Shown here piece by piece: positions 35,723 to 45,611 of a stretch of DNA of 64,000 nt. How positions within the stretch are numbered: position 1 is the first letter of the stretch; each line of letters starts with the position of its first letter. The DNA is from Klebsiella pneumoniae (lineage in GTDB: Bacteria > Pseudomonadota > Gammaproteobacteria > Eutrophobiales > Eutrophobiaceae), in assembly GCA_945878555.1 (NCBI GenBank), contig CAMDWI010000017.1, positions 31,072 through 95,071 of the forward strand. The letters are read 5' to 3'. The notes under the pieces are model-generated. The model did not search any database and was not told where the DNA came from. It worked only from the letters and a program-made list of their open reading frames with translations. Both the position numbers and the translations under genes were made by a program.

Positions 35723-35998
35723 ATGAGAAGAGAATTCAGAAATATCCTCAGCATTTCAATTATATTTTTTGCAACGGTGTCTTCCGCTGCTGAAAAAGAA
35801 ATTGCCCTGGCTGAACTGCCGGCTGTAGTTATGGCTGCAGTCACTGCGGAAAAACCAGGCATAGAAATTACAGAAGCATCCGTCGAGATTGAAGACAATG
35901 CTAGTGTGTATGAACTGGAAGGAAAGGCTGACGGTAAAGAGTATGAAATAGAAGTAACAACAGATGGTAAAATACTCGAGCTTGAGGAAGGCGATTAA
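35723..35998 (+). CDS. Small periplasmic PepSY-like protein
   Basis: The 91-residue protein has a signal peptide (cleavage near VSSA) and a single acidic PepSY-like domain (LPAVVMAAVTAEKPG, YELEGKADGKEYEIEVTTDGKI in part). PepSY proteins are periplasmic inhibitors or sensors, often next to two-component systems. Here it follows NTase-HAD 2 by 63 bases and precedes the TagF-like gene by 37 bases, in line with one transcript. Confidence 0.72.
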   Translation: MRREFRNILSISIIFFATVSSAAEKEIALAELPAVVMAAVTAEKPGIEITEASVEIEDNASVYELEGKADGKEYEIEVTTDGKILELEEGD

Positions 35999-36035
35999 TT
36001 ATTTCGGGTATGAATGTGAATAATTAGTATAACTC

Positions 36036-37259
36036 ATGACCAGAATAGGATTCCTGTTTAATCACGACCATGTGCATCAAATTCCGCATGCTGCGCCTGT
36101 AGGTTTTGAGCTTTCCAGCCTGTCGGCATCGGTAGAAGTTGTATTTATCACGTCGTCACAACCACAGCTTGAGTACCTGAAGTCACTGGAAGCTGACTAT
36201 CCTCAACACAAATGTATATTTACACGCATATCGATTCCCGCCTGGCTGAGCTATATCGGCGACTTTCTGGACAAAGCACTGCCATTCACGAGGGTTGGAA
36301 TGCTTGCGTCAAACCTTGAGATTTTTAAAAATCTTGATGTACTCGTTGTACCTGAAAAAACCAGCCTGCTGTTACGCTCACTGTTTGGAATCAAGAACCT
36401 GAAGTTTGTCTACACCGCCCATGGCGCCGGAGATCGGGAAATCGGATTTAATAAGAAAATTGCAAAATTTGACCTGATTTTTTTATCCGGGCCTAAAATA
36501 AAAATCCGGATGCAGCAGGCGGGTTTACTTAAAACAGCAGCTTCCAGTATTATTGGCTATCCAAAATTTGATGCTTTCCAGGTCTTTTCAAAAACCAGGC
36601 CCAGATTATTTGATAATGAAAAACCGGTAGTTCTTTATAACCCGCATTTTTCCCCAACCCTGTCATCCTGGTTCAAAATGGGGGAAGACATACTGCACTA
36701 TTTCTATCACTGTGATAAATATAACCTTATCTTTGCCCCGCATGTGATGCTCTTCAAACGCAAGGCGCATATTGCACCGCGTAAGTTGAGCTTTGGCTGG
36801 ACCAGAAGCATAGCCAGGCAGTATCAGGACTGCCCGCATATGTTAATCGATACGGGTAGTAACGCTTGTACCGATATGACTTATACGCTTGCATCCGATA
36901 TTTATCTGGGTGATGTGAGCAGTCAGATATGGGAGTTTCTGGTTCGTCCAGGACACTGCCTGTTCGCCAACTCCCATAATGTAGACTGGCGAGATGATCC
37001 GAATTATCTGCACTGGCATACCGGCCCGGTTTTTAACAATATTGAAAAACTGCAAGAAAGTCTGGAGCTTGCAGTTTCAACCCATGCCAGTTATCAGGCT
37101 AAACAGGTTGAATTATTCAGATATACCTTTGATATTAACGATCAGTCTTCCTCCAAGCGGGCAGCCAGGGCAGTTTTGCAATTCATCGATAAAGCCATCG
37201 CTGTAAAAAACCATATCGGGACCGTAGATAAAATTAGTGCCTCAAGTAACACTTTGTAA
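36036..37259 (+). CDS. CDP-glycerol glycerophosphotransferase-like protein (TagB/TagF superfamily)
   Basis: The 407-residue GT-B-like protein shows teichoic-acid transferase features: VYTAHGAGDREIGF (donor-side HG motif), VLYNPHFSP, and ASDIYLGDVSSQIWEF, matching the SDxxxxDxSSxxxEF pattern of the family. TagB/TagF enzymes transfer glycerol- or ribitol-phosphate from CDP-alcohols to lipid-linked acceptors. Gram-negative relatives decorate capsules or LPS. Coupled to the NTase-HAD gene upstream, it suggests a phospho-alcohol decoration pathway. No Shine-Dalgarno is evident. Acceptor and donor are unproven. Confidence 0.75.
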   Translation: MTRIGFLFNHDHVHQIPHAAPVGFELSSLSASVEVVFITSSQPQLEYLKSLEADYPQHKCIFTRISIPAWLSYIGDFLDKALPFTRVGMLASNLEIFKNLDVLVVPEKTSLLLRSLFGIKNLKFVYTAHGAGDREIGFNKKIAKFDLIFLSGPKIKIRMQQAGLLKTAASSIIGYPKFDAFQVFSKTRPRLFDNEKPVVLYNPHFSPTLSSWFKMGEDILHYFYHCDKYNLIFAPHVMLFKRKAHIAPRKLSFGWTRSIARQYQDCPHMLIDTGSNACTDMTYTLASDIYLGDVSSQIWEFLVRPGHCLFANSHNVDWRDDPNYLHWHTGPVFNNIEKLQESLELAVSTHASYQAKQVELFRYTFDINDQSSSKRAARAVLQFIDKAIAVKNHIGTVDKISASSNTL

Positions 37260-37432
37260 GCTGGCAGTAAAACTGTCAACGATATGTTAGTGAATTTACA
37301 CCAGTCCCCAGCAAACTCATTGGGTATGCAATGACACTGAATATGCACAGGATTAAAATGAAAAATTGTAAAATATCTGAAATGTGATTATGTTATGTTC
37401 AGTTATCTCATTCCAAGGTCTGCTATACAAAC

Positions 37433-38773
37433 ATGACATCAGGTATACTCAAAGCCTGCTGGTCTTTTTTCCTGATTGTGCTCTTGCAGGCATGCACGGG
37501 ATTGCCACCTGTTACCGAAACTGCCGTGACCGAGGAAATATCCACCAGAACTGGTCTGGCAGTAGAAGACACGGAAAATGCTGAGGGTTTCTGGATCCCT
37601 CCCTCAGTGAATATCGACGATGGTCTTGCTGAAAACGAAGCAGCAATTATTGCACTGGCCAACAATGCCCGTTTTCAGGCAGACCTGGCTGAATTGGGTC
37701 TGGCCCGGGCGGATTTAATCACGGCCGGGGAATTACCTAACCCGGTGTTTACCTTGCTTTTCCCCGTTGATACCAGCCTGAACGAATTTAGCCTTGCGCA
37801 AATGCTTTCCTTTTTGTGGCAGCGTCCTAAACGTATGCAGGCCTCGAGCTTAAATGTAGATCAGGTCGCAGATAACCTCATACAAAATGGTCTGGCATTG
37901 GTAATGAATACGAATATCGCCCATGCTGAATATATTTATACTCGGGACAACGCCAGGCTATCTCAATCGCTGGCAGACGTGCTCAAACAAATGGCCGGTA
38001 TACTCGAGGCAAAACTGAAAGCCGGGGATGCCAGCGAGACCGAAGCTGCGATCATACAAAATGATGCATTACTTATGCAGGATGATGCAATTAATGCGCG
38101 TTATGAAGCTGATGCCGCATCGTATCGGTTAAAAACGCTGATGGGCTTTGATGAGATGACCCGCACTATCGAACCGGTTGCGGAGGAGGGTTCTTGTGAA
38201 ACCAGTTTCGATACCCAGGCCTTACTTGAGCAGGCACTCAATGCGCGTCCCGATCTGGCCGCTGCAAAAATCAATATTTCCCAGACCGGAGAAAAACTGG
38301 GGCTGGAGAAGGCCAATATTCTGAACCTGACCGCAACGCTGGACGCAAATGAACAGCCAGACGGTGAGTATGATCTCAGCCCCCGGCTGGATATAGAATT
38401 GCCGATATTGTCACAAAACCAGGGCGGCAGGGCACGGGCCAAAGTTGAACTTGAACAGGCAATGTCCGAATATCTTGCCAAAAAACATGAGGTAAGCTTG
38501 CAGGTGCATGATGCCATTGCGCAGACAAGTACATCTTGCGAACGTTTGTCATACTGGCAAAAGGAAATTTTTCCACGCATGCAACAACAGGATGCGATGG
38601 TAAATAAAGCCTATGACGCAGGTGAAATAGCCTATTTATCGGTACTTACCAACCAGCAGAAACTCATCGGGGCACAGCGCAGCATGGCCAGTGCAGTGCT
38701 GAACCAGAAAAAGGCCATGGCAAAATTAAATTTCAGTGTTGGTCAAAAGGTAACCGGGGATAAACAGAAATGA
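37433..38773 (+). CDS. TolC-family outer-membrane lipoprotein of second RND pump
   Basis: The 446-residue protein has a lipoprotein signal (lipobox LLQAC) and two OEP repeats (AELGLARADLITAGELPNP; INISQTGEKLGLEKANIL). Its stop overlaps the adaptor start (ATGA-type overlap at 38770). It forms the outer-membrane duct of the efflux complex encoded by this three-gene operon. There is no visible metal-sensing regulator beside it. Confidence 0.87.
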   Translation: MTSGILKACWSFFLIVLLQACTGLPPVTETAVTEEISTRTGLAVEDTENAEGFWIPPSVNIDDGLAENEAAIIALANNARFQADLAELGLARADLITAGELPNPVFTLLFPVDTSLNEFSLAQMLSFLWQRPKRMQASSLNVDQVADNLIQNGLALVMNTNIAHAEYIYTRDNARLSQSLADVLKQMAGILEAKLKAGDASETEAAIIQNDALLMQDDAINARYEADAASYRLKTLMGFDEMTRTIEPVAEEGSCETSFDTQALLEQALNARPDLAAAKINISQTGEKLGLEKANILNLTATLDANEQPDGEYDLSPRLDIELPILSQNQGGRARAKVELEQAMSEYLAKKHEVSLQVHDAIAQTSTSCERLSYWQKEIFPRMQQQDAMVNKAYDAGEIAYLSVLTNQQKLIGAQRSMASAVLNQKKAMAKLNFSVGQKVTGDKQK

Positions 38774-39909
38774 ATAGAAAACTGAATAATTGGTTTCTGG
38801 TTTTTGTGTCAGCAATTTTTAGTCTGCCTGTGCATGCCCAGGATGTTCATGCACAACAATCACCTGCTAATGTTTCAGGTCACCCCGATGAAACAAAATT
38901 AAACACGATCAGCCTGACTGAACAGGCCGTTACCAGGCTTGGTATTGAAACCGTGGCTATTCGCAAGGACAGTGTTGCCAATATTCGCGTCTTTGGGGGA
39001 ACGATTATTGAACCCTCCGGCAATCATTTGCAGATTGTCTCACCCTACGATGCCGTGGTTTTATCACCTGAATCATCTGACCTGCCGGTAGCAGGCACGC
39101 TGATAGCTAAAGGCGGCAGCATACTGCGCCTGTCTGTTTTACCACTACCGCAACAGGTCCAGGGAGCGCAGGCACGGACTACTGAATTAAAAATTGCCAG
39201 GGCCAGAGTTGAACGGGCGGCCCAGTTATTAAAGGACGGAGCGGGTAGTTTGCGTGATCTGGAAAATGCCCAACAGGCTCTGGCGGACAGCGAAGCTGCG
39301 TATAAAGCGACTGTGTCTGGAGACGAAGTCTCCTCTGTGAACATTACCGCGCCGCAGGATGTGATCATCAAGGATATTTATGTTGCCTCAGGTCAGCTTA
39401 TTTCCGCAGGTAAACCGCTGGTCGACCTAACCAATACCGGAGCTACCTGGGTACGCGTCCCGATCTATGCGGGATATCAGAATAATTATTCACATGAAGC
39501 AGGTGCGCTGATACAAAATCTGGGAAATACGGATAAACCTCCGTTACAGGCAAAATACATCGATGGACCATTAACCGCTGATTCGATGGGGTCATCTATA
39601 GATCTTTATTTTGAACTGGACAATAGTGATCGGCGTTTTCGTCCCGGCCAGAGAGTCAGTGTCAGTCTGACTGAAAATACCATTGCGGATCGTTATGTAG
39701 TGCCACATTCGGCAATTTTCCGGGACATCTACGGTGGAACCTGGGTGTATGTGCAACATGAGCCCGGCGTTTACGTGCGTGAACGTGTCGAACTGGAACA
39801 GGTTATTAATGACCTTGCAGTGTTAAAACAAGCCCCGGCGGAGGGCACTCCGGTCGTCACTATCGGGGTCGCTGAACTGGCCGGCACGGAATTCGGTGTA
39901 GCCCACTAA
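38770..39909 (+). CDS. RND periplasmic adaptor (CusB/CzcB-like)
   Basis: The 379-residue protein has a signal peptide (cleavage near PVHAQ), an N-terminal segment with HAQDVHAQQ and later HPDE that might bind metal, a lipoyl/hairpin region (RVERAAQLLKDGAGSLRDLE) and beta-barrel parts (FRPGQRVSVSLTE). It bridges the permease and the outer-membrane lipoprotein. Start overlaps the previous stop and its stop abuts the permease ATG (TAAATG), so the three are tightly coupled. Confidence 0.88.
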   Translation: MNRKLNNWFLVFVSAIFSLPVHAQDVHAQQSPANVSGHPDETKLNTISLTEQAVTRLGIETVAIRKDSVANIRVFGGTIIEPSGNHLQIVSPYDAVVLSPESSDLPVAGTLIAKGGSILRLSVLPLPQQVQGAQARTTELKIARARVERAAQLLKDGAGSLRDLENAQQALADSEAAYKATVSGDEVSSVNITAPQDVIIKDIYVASGQLISAGKPLVDLTNTGATWVRVPIYAGYQNNYSHEAGALIQNLGNTDKPPLQAKYIDGPLTADSMGSSIDLYFELDNSDRRFRPGQRVSVSLTENTIADRYVVPHSAIFRDIYGGTWVYVQHEPGVYVRERVELEQVINDLAVLKQAPAEGTPVVTIGVAELAGTEFGVAH

Positions 39910-42900
39910 ATGGGTTGGTTAGTCGCAACTGCGTTACGCTTGCGCTTCATCGTCGTTGCGCTGGCCATCTTTCTGGTGGTTACTGCGAGTAATGTGCTCC
40001 GTAATACCGCAATGGATGTATTTCCCGAGTTCTCCCCCCCTAAAGTCGAGATCCAGACCGAGGTCCCGGGCCTGTCGGCTATAGAAGTTGAAGCGCTGGT
40101 GACCGTACCTATCGAAAGTGCGATGAACGGTATCGCCTGGCTGGATATTATCCGCTCCAAATCTGTTCTCGGTCTTTCCTCGGTAGTCATGTTTTTTGAG
40201 GACGGGACCGATCTGATGCAAGCCCGTCAACTGGTACAGGAACGCCTGGCGCTGGCTGCAGTGAATTTACCTGCTGTGGCCCAGCCACCCGTCATCCTGT
40301 CTCCGTTGTCCTCTACCAGCCGTGTGCTGAAGATTGGTATGCAATCTGATAAATACACGCAGATGGAAATGACTACACTGGCAAAATGGACAATCCGGCC
40401 ACGTCTGATGGCGCTGCCTGGCGTTGCCAATGTCGCGATATGGGGTGAACGGGACCGCCAATTGCAGGTATTGGTCGATGTGGATCGATTACAGCTGAAT
40501 AACATTTCCCTGGGACAGGTTTTACAAGCCACCCGCGATGCGGTCACTGTGTCCGGAGGTAGTTTCATCGAAGGTCCGAATCAGCGTTTTAATGTCAGCT
40601 ACATCCAGACCATCCTGACTCCCGAGGACTTGCAGAAGGTCCCTGTGTCCTTTGTAAATGGTGCAATAATAACCCTTGGGGATATCGCTGATATCGTAGA
40701 GGGCTCAGGACCCCCCATAGGCGATGCGATTATCAATGATGAGCCAGGCTTATTGCTGATTGTTGAAAAACAACCCTGGGGTAACACATTGGATGTAACT
40801 CGACTGGTAGAGGCCACGCTGGACGACCTGAAACCCGGTCTGCAGGATATCAATGTGGATTCCACTATCTTCCGTCCCGCGACCTATATCGAAAATTCAT
40901 TAGCGAACCTGAACACTGCCTTGCTCATAGGCTGTTTGATGGTCACTCTGGTGCTGACCGCATTTCTCTGGAACTGGTATACCACTGTGATCAGCCTGAT
41001 TGCCATCCCCATATCCTTACTGACGGCTGCGCTGATCCTGAATTATCAAGGTGGTGTTATCAATACGATGGTGCTCGCCGGTTTAATCATAGCGCTAGGA
41101 GAAGTTGTAGACGATGCAATTATTGACGTCGAGAATATTACAAGACGTTTGCGCCTGAACAGTCGATTGGCAGACCCCTTGCCTGCGTTTCAAGTCGTCC
41201 TGGATGCCTCACTGGAGGTCCGGAGTGCTGTTGTGTTTGGCAGCCTGATAGTGGTTCTCGTGTTATTTCCGGTATTTATGATATCGGGCCTGACCGGCAC
41301 CTTTTTTCAGCCACTGGCCATGTCGTATATCTGCGCAATCCTGGCCTCATTGGCGGTTGCCCTGATATTAACGCCAGGCTTATGCCTGATCCTGTTACCA
41401 AACAAGGTACTTAAAAATCCCGATGATTCAGCACTGGTAAAAAGATTAAAACGGGGTTATCGCCCCTTGCTCGACAGGATACTCAATGCGCATAAACCAG
41501 TAGTAATCATTATCGCTGCCTTTATCACCGTCGGCGCCATCATCTATCCAATGATGGGCCAGCAATTACTGCCTGACTTCAAGGAATACGACTTCCTGAT
41601 GCACTGGCTGGAACGGCCGGGGACGTCTCTGGATGCGATGAACCGCGTAACGATACGGGCGAGCAAGGAATTACGATCAGTTGAGGGGGTAAGAAACTTC
41701 GGTGCGCATGTCGGCAGAACGGAAGTGGCAGATGAAGTAGTCGGTGTCGACTTTACCGAATTATGGATCAGTATGAGTCCAGAAGTTGATTACGAAGACA
41801 CAGTTGCCAAAGTGCAGGAAGTTGTCAACGGTTATCCCGGGTTATTCCGTGATTTACTTACTTATCTGCGCGAACGTATCAAGGAGGTCCTTACCGGTGC
41901 GAGTGGCAGTGTAGTGATACGCATCTTCGGCCCGGATCTGGCTGCATTGAAATCCAAGGCAGAGGAAGTAGCCGCCGCAATACGTCCTATTGAAGGGGTT
42001 ATCGACCTGAAAGTTCAACAGTTGAACCTGATTCCCCAGATCAATATCCGGTTCAAGGAAGAAGCTGCCAGCATTTATGGCCTGAAACCCAGTGACCTGC
42101 GCAAGTTTACAGAAACGATCATTACCGGTATCAAGGTAGGCGAGATTTTTGAAGAACAGAAAATCTTTGATGTCGTTGTGCGTGGGGTTCCGCGTTATTC
42201 ACAGAATGTTGATGAAATAAAACGTATGCTGATAGACAGCCCTGCAGGTCCGGTGCCGCTCGAAGCTATCGCCGAGGTTTATTTTGCACCCACACCGAAC
42301 CAGGTTACGCGCGAAGCTGCCTCACGCCGGATTGATGTTTCCCTGAACATTGCAGGCCGTGCGCTGGATGCCGTGGCAGAGGACGTGAATCAGGTTGTTG
42401 CAGATATCTCTTTTGACCAGGGATACTATCCGCAGATACTGGGAGAATATGCTGAACTTCAAAAAGCCAGAAATGAACTGTTTATCTATATCCTGTTTGT
42501 TATCATCGGCATCTATCTGATTCTGCAGGCACATTTTGATTCAAACAAGATTGCAATGTTAATATTCCTGAGCCTGCCGGTTGCATTAGTGGGTGGTATT
42601 TTCGGCGCGCTGCTGAGTGGCGGCGTACTGTCACTTGGATCATTAATAGGTTTTATTACTGTGCTCGGTATATCTGCACGAAACGGAATCATGCTGATGA
42701 GCCATTACCGTCACTTGCAACGGGAGGAAGGTGTATTGCCCGGTCGTGAACTGGTCATACGTGGAGCGGAAGAACGCCTGACCCCCATTCTAATGACAGC
42801 GTTAACAACCAGTCTGGCCTTGATGCCGCTGATACTGGGCGGGATAAAACCTGGGCACGAGATTGAACACCCGATGGCTGTGGTTATTTTAGGTGGGTTG

Positions 42901-42999
42901 ATTACCTCTGCCTTATTAAATCTGTTTCTGGTCCCAACGTTATTTTTAAAATTTTGCGGGGGCGGTTTTATTGACAAGAAATTGGAGGGTTCTGCTTAA
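39910..42999 (+). CDS. Heavy-metal-efflux-type RND permease (second system)
   Basis: The 1029-residue permease has [34 protein letters not shown], a helix 4 motif [13 protein letters not shown] with an extra acidic pair, and [20 protein letters not shown]. It belongs to the HME branch but differs clearly from the pump at 13093-16185, notably in helix 4 ([10 protein letters not shown] versus VDAAVVVVEN), so the substrate probably differs. Co-transcribed with adaptor and outer-membrane genes. No HTH or two-component gene directly adjoins it. Confidence 0.88.
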   Translation: MGWLVATALRLRFIVVALAIFLVVTASNVLRNTAMDVFPEFSPPKVEIQTEVPGLSAIEVEALVTVPIESAMNGIAWLDIIRSKSVLGLSSVVMFFEDGTDLMQARQLVQERLALAAVNLPAVAQPPVILSPLSSTSRVLKIGMQSDKYTQMEMTTLAKWTIRPRLMALPGVANVAIWGERDRQLQVLVDVDRLQLNNISLGQVLQATRDAVTVSGGSFIEGPNQRFNVSYIQTILTPEDLQKVPVSFVNGAIITLGDIADIVEGSGPPIGDAIINDEPGLLLIVEKQPWGNTLDVTRLVEATLDDLKPGLQDINVDSTIFRPATYIENSLANLNTALLIGCLMVTLVLTAFLWNWYTTVISLIAIPISLLTAALILNYQGGVINTMVLAGLIIALGEVVDDAIIDVENITRRLRLNSRLADPLPAFQVVLDASLEVRSAVVFGSLIVVLVLFPVFMISGLTGTFFQPLAMSYICAILASLAVALILTPGLCLILLPNKVLKNPDDSALVKRLKRGYRPLLDRILNAHKPVVIIIAAFITVGAIIYPMMGQQLLPDFKEYDFLMHWLERPGTSLDAMNRVTIRASKELRSVEGVRNFGAHVGRTEVADEVVGVDFTELWISMSPEVDYEDTVAKVQEVVNGYPGLFRDLLTYLRERIKEVLTGASGSVVIRIFGPDLAALKSKAEEVAAAIRPIEGVIDLKVQQLNLIPQINIRFKEEAASIYGLKPSDLRKFTETIITGIKVGEIFEEQKIFDVVVRGVPRYSQNVDEIKRMLIDSPAGPVPLEAIAEVYFAPTPNQVTREAASRRIDVSLNIAGRALDAVAEDVNQVVADISFDQGYYPQILGEYAELQKARNELFIYILFVIIGIYLILQAHFDSNKIAMLIFLSLPVALVGGIFGALLSGGVLSLGSLIGFITVLGISARNGIMLMSHYRHLQREEGVLPGRELVIRGAEERLTPILMTALTTSLALMPLILGGIKPGHEIEHPMAVVILGGLITSALLNLFLVPTLFLKFCGGGFIDKKLEGSA

Positions 43000-43253
43000 A
43001 TTTTTGTCATATACGTAATTTAATTATTTAGAAATTACAGGCAGAATTTACTTTACAGTATCCATATCCCATTCAGAGAATGTAACTCATACCTTATTGA
43101 GGCGATATTCAAACAGTATTACCCTGCAATAATTCCTTGGCTGATATACACGGTCGCCAAAGATTCCCATCTATGGCATCAAGGTAGCGTGCCGAGTTGA
43201 CATTCTTGCCATTTGTTCGAGCTCATGATGATCTTTCCCCCATATAGGTAGCC

Positions 43254-43396
43254 GTATTGATTGAGTGAATTTACCCCTTAATATTACGACCGGTATTAAC
43301 TAGACCATACCTCCTTAAAGTATTAGCCAGTCAATATTAGCTAGACAGTACAAATACAACCATCCCCTAATTGGGATAGGTGTCCGTATTAAAGAC
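43254..43396. repeat. Array of short direct repeats near the island end (consensus GTATTAGCTAGAC)
   Basis: Three good copies lie in 54 bases: GTATTAACTAGAC (43293), GTATTAGCCAGTC (43320) and ATATTAGCTAGAC (43334). Weaker relatives occur at 43254, 43281 and 43386. A small hairpin (ATCCC/GGGAT, 43362-43377) lies among them. The remaining ~250 bases since the permease stop hold no gene I can see. Directly repeated sites near one end are the form of transposase-binding sites in Tn7-like elements, or of operators. Confidence 0.5.
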
Positions 43397-43421
43397 GTTA
43401 AATATTTCCTGACATATATTG

Positions 43422-43844
43422 TTACGCACCACCTGCCAAGAATCGCTCGACGAGCCTGACGTATCGAGGCCAGGGCGTGATCGTACCTCTTTCCCACGCT
43501 CCCCATGTCCCCTCATCCACCCCCAGCTGCCGGGCAGCTTCTTTGATCGACCAGCCCATCACCCGACGTTTGGCAAATAAACGCTCAGGAAGGCTCTTTG
43601 GTTCCGGGAAGGGGTCATAGTCCAGGAACCGTATTATGACGGGCATGGACTCAATTGGCGGGTCTGTATGGCCTTTCTCCCAGTTGAGGACTGTCCACGG
43701 GTTAATGCCAAGCCGCTTGGCTGTCTGATTTTGAGTCAGCCTCAGTTCCAGCCGACGCTTTTTGACATGGTCTCCCAAGGTCTGTGGTTCAAAGTCAGAT
43801 TCCTTTGGTTTCAATGACTTAAGCGTAATAGGCAAAAACTGCAA
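43422..43844 (-). CDS. Double helix-turn-helix protein, copy B
   Basis: The ~140-residue paralogue of 19792-20205 has HTH units TQNQTAKRLGINPWTVLNWE and IKEAARQLGVDEGTWGAWE. A TTG at 43844 (or 43835) is the only available start; the preceding codons are antisense of comM. The conserved start of family similarity (FLPITLKSL) coincides with the junction, so it may be N-terminally clipped. It reads away from comM, at the right end of the accessory region. I infer an element-borne regulator at its end; no direct proof. Confidence 0.62.
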   Translation of the reverse strand: MQFLPITLKSLKPKESDFEPQTLGDHVKKRRLELRLTQNQTAKRLGINPWTVLNWEKGHTDPPIESMPVIIRFLDYDPFPEPKSLPERLFAKRRVMGWSIKEAARQLGVDEGTWGAWERGTITPWPRYVRLVERFLAGGA

Positions 43845-43857
43845 AAAGGCAACGCGT

Positions 43858-44340
43858 CCCTGCCCCTGTGGTTATCTGGGAGATCCTGGCGGGCGCTGCC
43901 AGTGCACTCCGGACCATATCCAGCGTTACCGCTCGCGGGTGTCCGGCCCGCTGCTTGATCGTATCGATATGCATATTGAGGTTCCGAATATGACCCGTCA
44001 TATATTGTCGGGTACAAATCCCTCACCAGCAGAATCGACCAACGCTGTGCGTGCGCGGGTCATTGCGGCGTATGAACGCCAGCTGGCACGCACCGGCAAG
44101 GCGAATCATCTGTTGTCCAACCATGAGGTGGATGCGTGCTGCCAGTTAAGCCGGGAACAACGCCAGTTGCTGGAAACGATCATCAACCGCTACAACCTCT
44201 CGGCACGGGCGCTGCATCGCATCCTCAAGGTGGCGCGGACGATAGCCGACATGGAGGCCGCGACAGACATTCAGACCCCGCACCTGCAAGAGGCGATCAA
44301 TTATCGCCGACTGGATCGGCTGCAACATATGCTGAACTGA
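43858..44340 (+). pseudogene. comM: comM (yifB) 3' fragment, copy B, probably the resident gene's end
   Basis: The frame is PCPCGYLGDPGGRCQC, SGPLLDRIDMHIEVP, YNLSARALHRILKVARTIAD, YRRLDRLQHML (160 residues). It is the C-terminal third of ComM and is followed 36 bases later by apaG in GC-rich core sequence. The upstream 5' part is not present before 43858; HTH gene copy B abuts instead. ComM here would be inactive unless its 5' part were rejoined. Disruption of comM by islands is known from Acinetobacter. Confidence 0.9.
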
Positions 44341-44376
44341 CTTGCATGATGCTGGGCTATCCTGTCAAATACACGC

Positions 44377-44760
44377 ATGACTGAATCACCCGGAACACAA
44401 ATCCAGATCAATGTTATCACTGCCTATATCGCGGAGCAGTCCGTCCCCGATCAGGATCGGTATGTGTTTTCCTATACCATCTCAATCACAAATAATTTCG
44501 ATGAGCCGGTAAAGTTGTTGCGTCGGCACTGGATCATCACTGATGCGAACAACAAGATCCAGGAAGTGCACGGCGATGGCGTCGTCGGTGTACAACCGTT
44601 GCTGCAACCGGGGCAGTCATTCACCTATACCAGCGGCGCGATCCTGGAAACACCGGTCGGCTGCATGCAGGGCAGCTATTTCTTTATCACTGACGCGGGC
44701 ATCGAATTTGCGGCCCCTATCCCTGTGTTTCGCCTGTCCACCACGGTCACCCTGCATTAA
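44377..44760 (+). CDS. apaG: ApaG (Co2+/Mg2+ efflux-associated protein)
   Basis: The 127-residue single-domain FN3-like protein has the family motifs FSYTISITN, LLRRHWIITDA, VHGDGVVG, QPLLQPGQSFTYTSG and GCMQGSYFF. Length equals E. coli ApaG. It lies 13 bases before apaH, as in other gammaproteobacteria; the molecular role remains poorly defined. Confidence 0.95.
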   Translation: MTESPGTQIQINVITAYIAEQSVPDQDRYVFSYTISITNNFDEPVKLLRRHWIITDANNKIQEVHGDGVVGVQPLLQPGQSFTYTSGAILETPVGCMQGSYFFITDAGIEFAAPIPVFRLSTTVTLH

Positions 44761-44773
44761 CTGAGCAGGCGGT

Positions 44774-45607
44774 ATGTCCACCTACGCGATTGGAGACGTG
44801 CAGGGTTGTTATCAGGAATTACAGGACCTGATGGAAAAAATTCACTTTGACCCCGCCCGTGACCGACTCTGGTTCACCGGTGATCTGGTCAATCGGGGCC
44901 CGGACTCACTGGGTACACTCCGGTTCGTGAAGCAACTCGATGCGATTACCGTGCTCGGCAACCATGACCTGCATCTGCTGGCGATAGCCGAAGGCATAGA
45001 CAAACACGGCAGGAAAGACACGCTTGATGAGGTACTGGAGGCGGACGACCGTGACGACCTGCTGCACTGGTTGCGCCACCGGCCTCTGCTGCATCACGAC
45101 CCGGACACCGGTTACGTGATGGTCCACGCGGGACTGCCTCCACAATGGGACCTGCGCCAGGCCACCGGTCTTGCCGCCGAAGTGGAACAGGTGCTGAGAT
45201 CACGCCACTACCGCGACCTGCTCGATCATATGTATGGTAACCAGCCTGCGCTCTGGAGTGACAAGCTGAAGGGGAAGGATCGGCTTCGTTTCGTTATCAA
45301 CACCTGTACGCGTATGCGTTTTTGTGATGAGCACGGGGTGATGGACTTTGCGCAGAAAGGCCCTCCCGGGAGCGAACCCGCCCGGCTGCGCCCGTGGTTC
45401 ACACTGGCATCGCGGCAGACCCGTAAAAACCCTGTCCTGTTCGGACACTGGGCCGCGATCTACGCAGGCAATATCACTGACTTTACCCAATATAATGTCA
45501 GCCCGCTCGATACCGGCTGTGTCTGGGGTGATAAACTGACGGCCATGCGCCTTGAGGACGGCAAGTTCTTTCATGTGCGCTCACGCCAGCCCAAATCCGG
45601 GGAGTAA
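44774..45607 (+). CDS. apaH: Symmetrical diadenosine-tetraphosphatase
   Basis: The 277-residue calcineurin-like phosphoesterase has metal ligands in GDVQGCY, GDLVNRGPDS and GNHDLH, and later HAGLPPQW and FGHWA. It hydrolyses Ap4A to two ADP and can decap Np4-capped RNA. It follows apaG; the next gene starts 4 bases after its stop. Confidence 0.96.
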   Translation: MSTYAIGDVQGCYQELQDLMEKIHFDPARDRLWFTGDLVNRGPDSLGTLRFVKQLDAITVLGNHDLHLLAIAEGIDKHGRKDTLDEVLEADDRDDLLHWLRHRPLLHHDPDTGYVMVHAGLPPQWDLRQATGLAAEVEQVLRSRHYRDLLDHMYGNQPALWSDKLKGKDRLRFVINTCTRMRFCDEHGVMDFAQKGPPGSEPARLRPWFTLASRQTRKNPVLFGHWAAIYAGNITDFTQYNVSPLDTGCVWGDKLTAMRLEDGKFFHVRSRQPKSGE

Positions 45608-45611
45608 CTCG

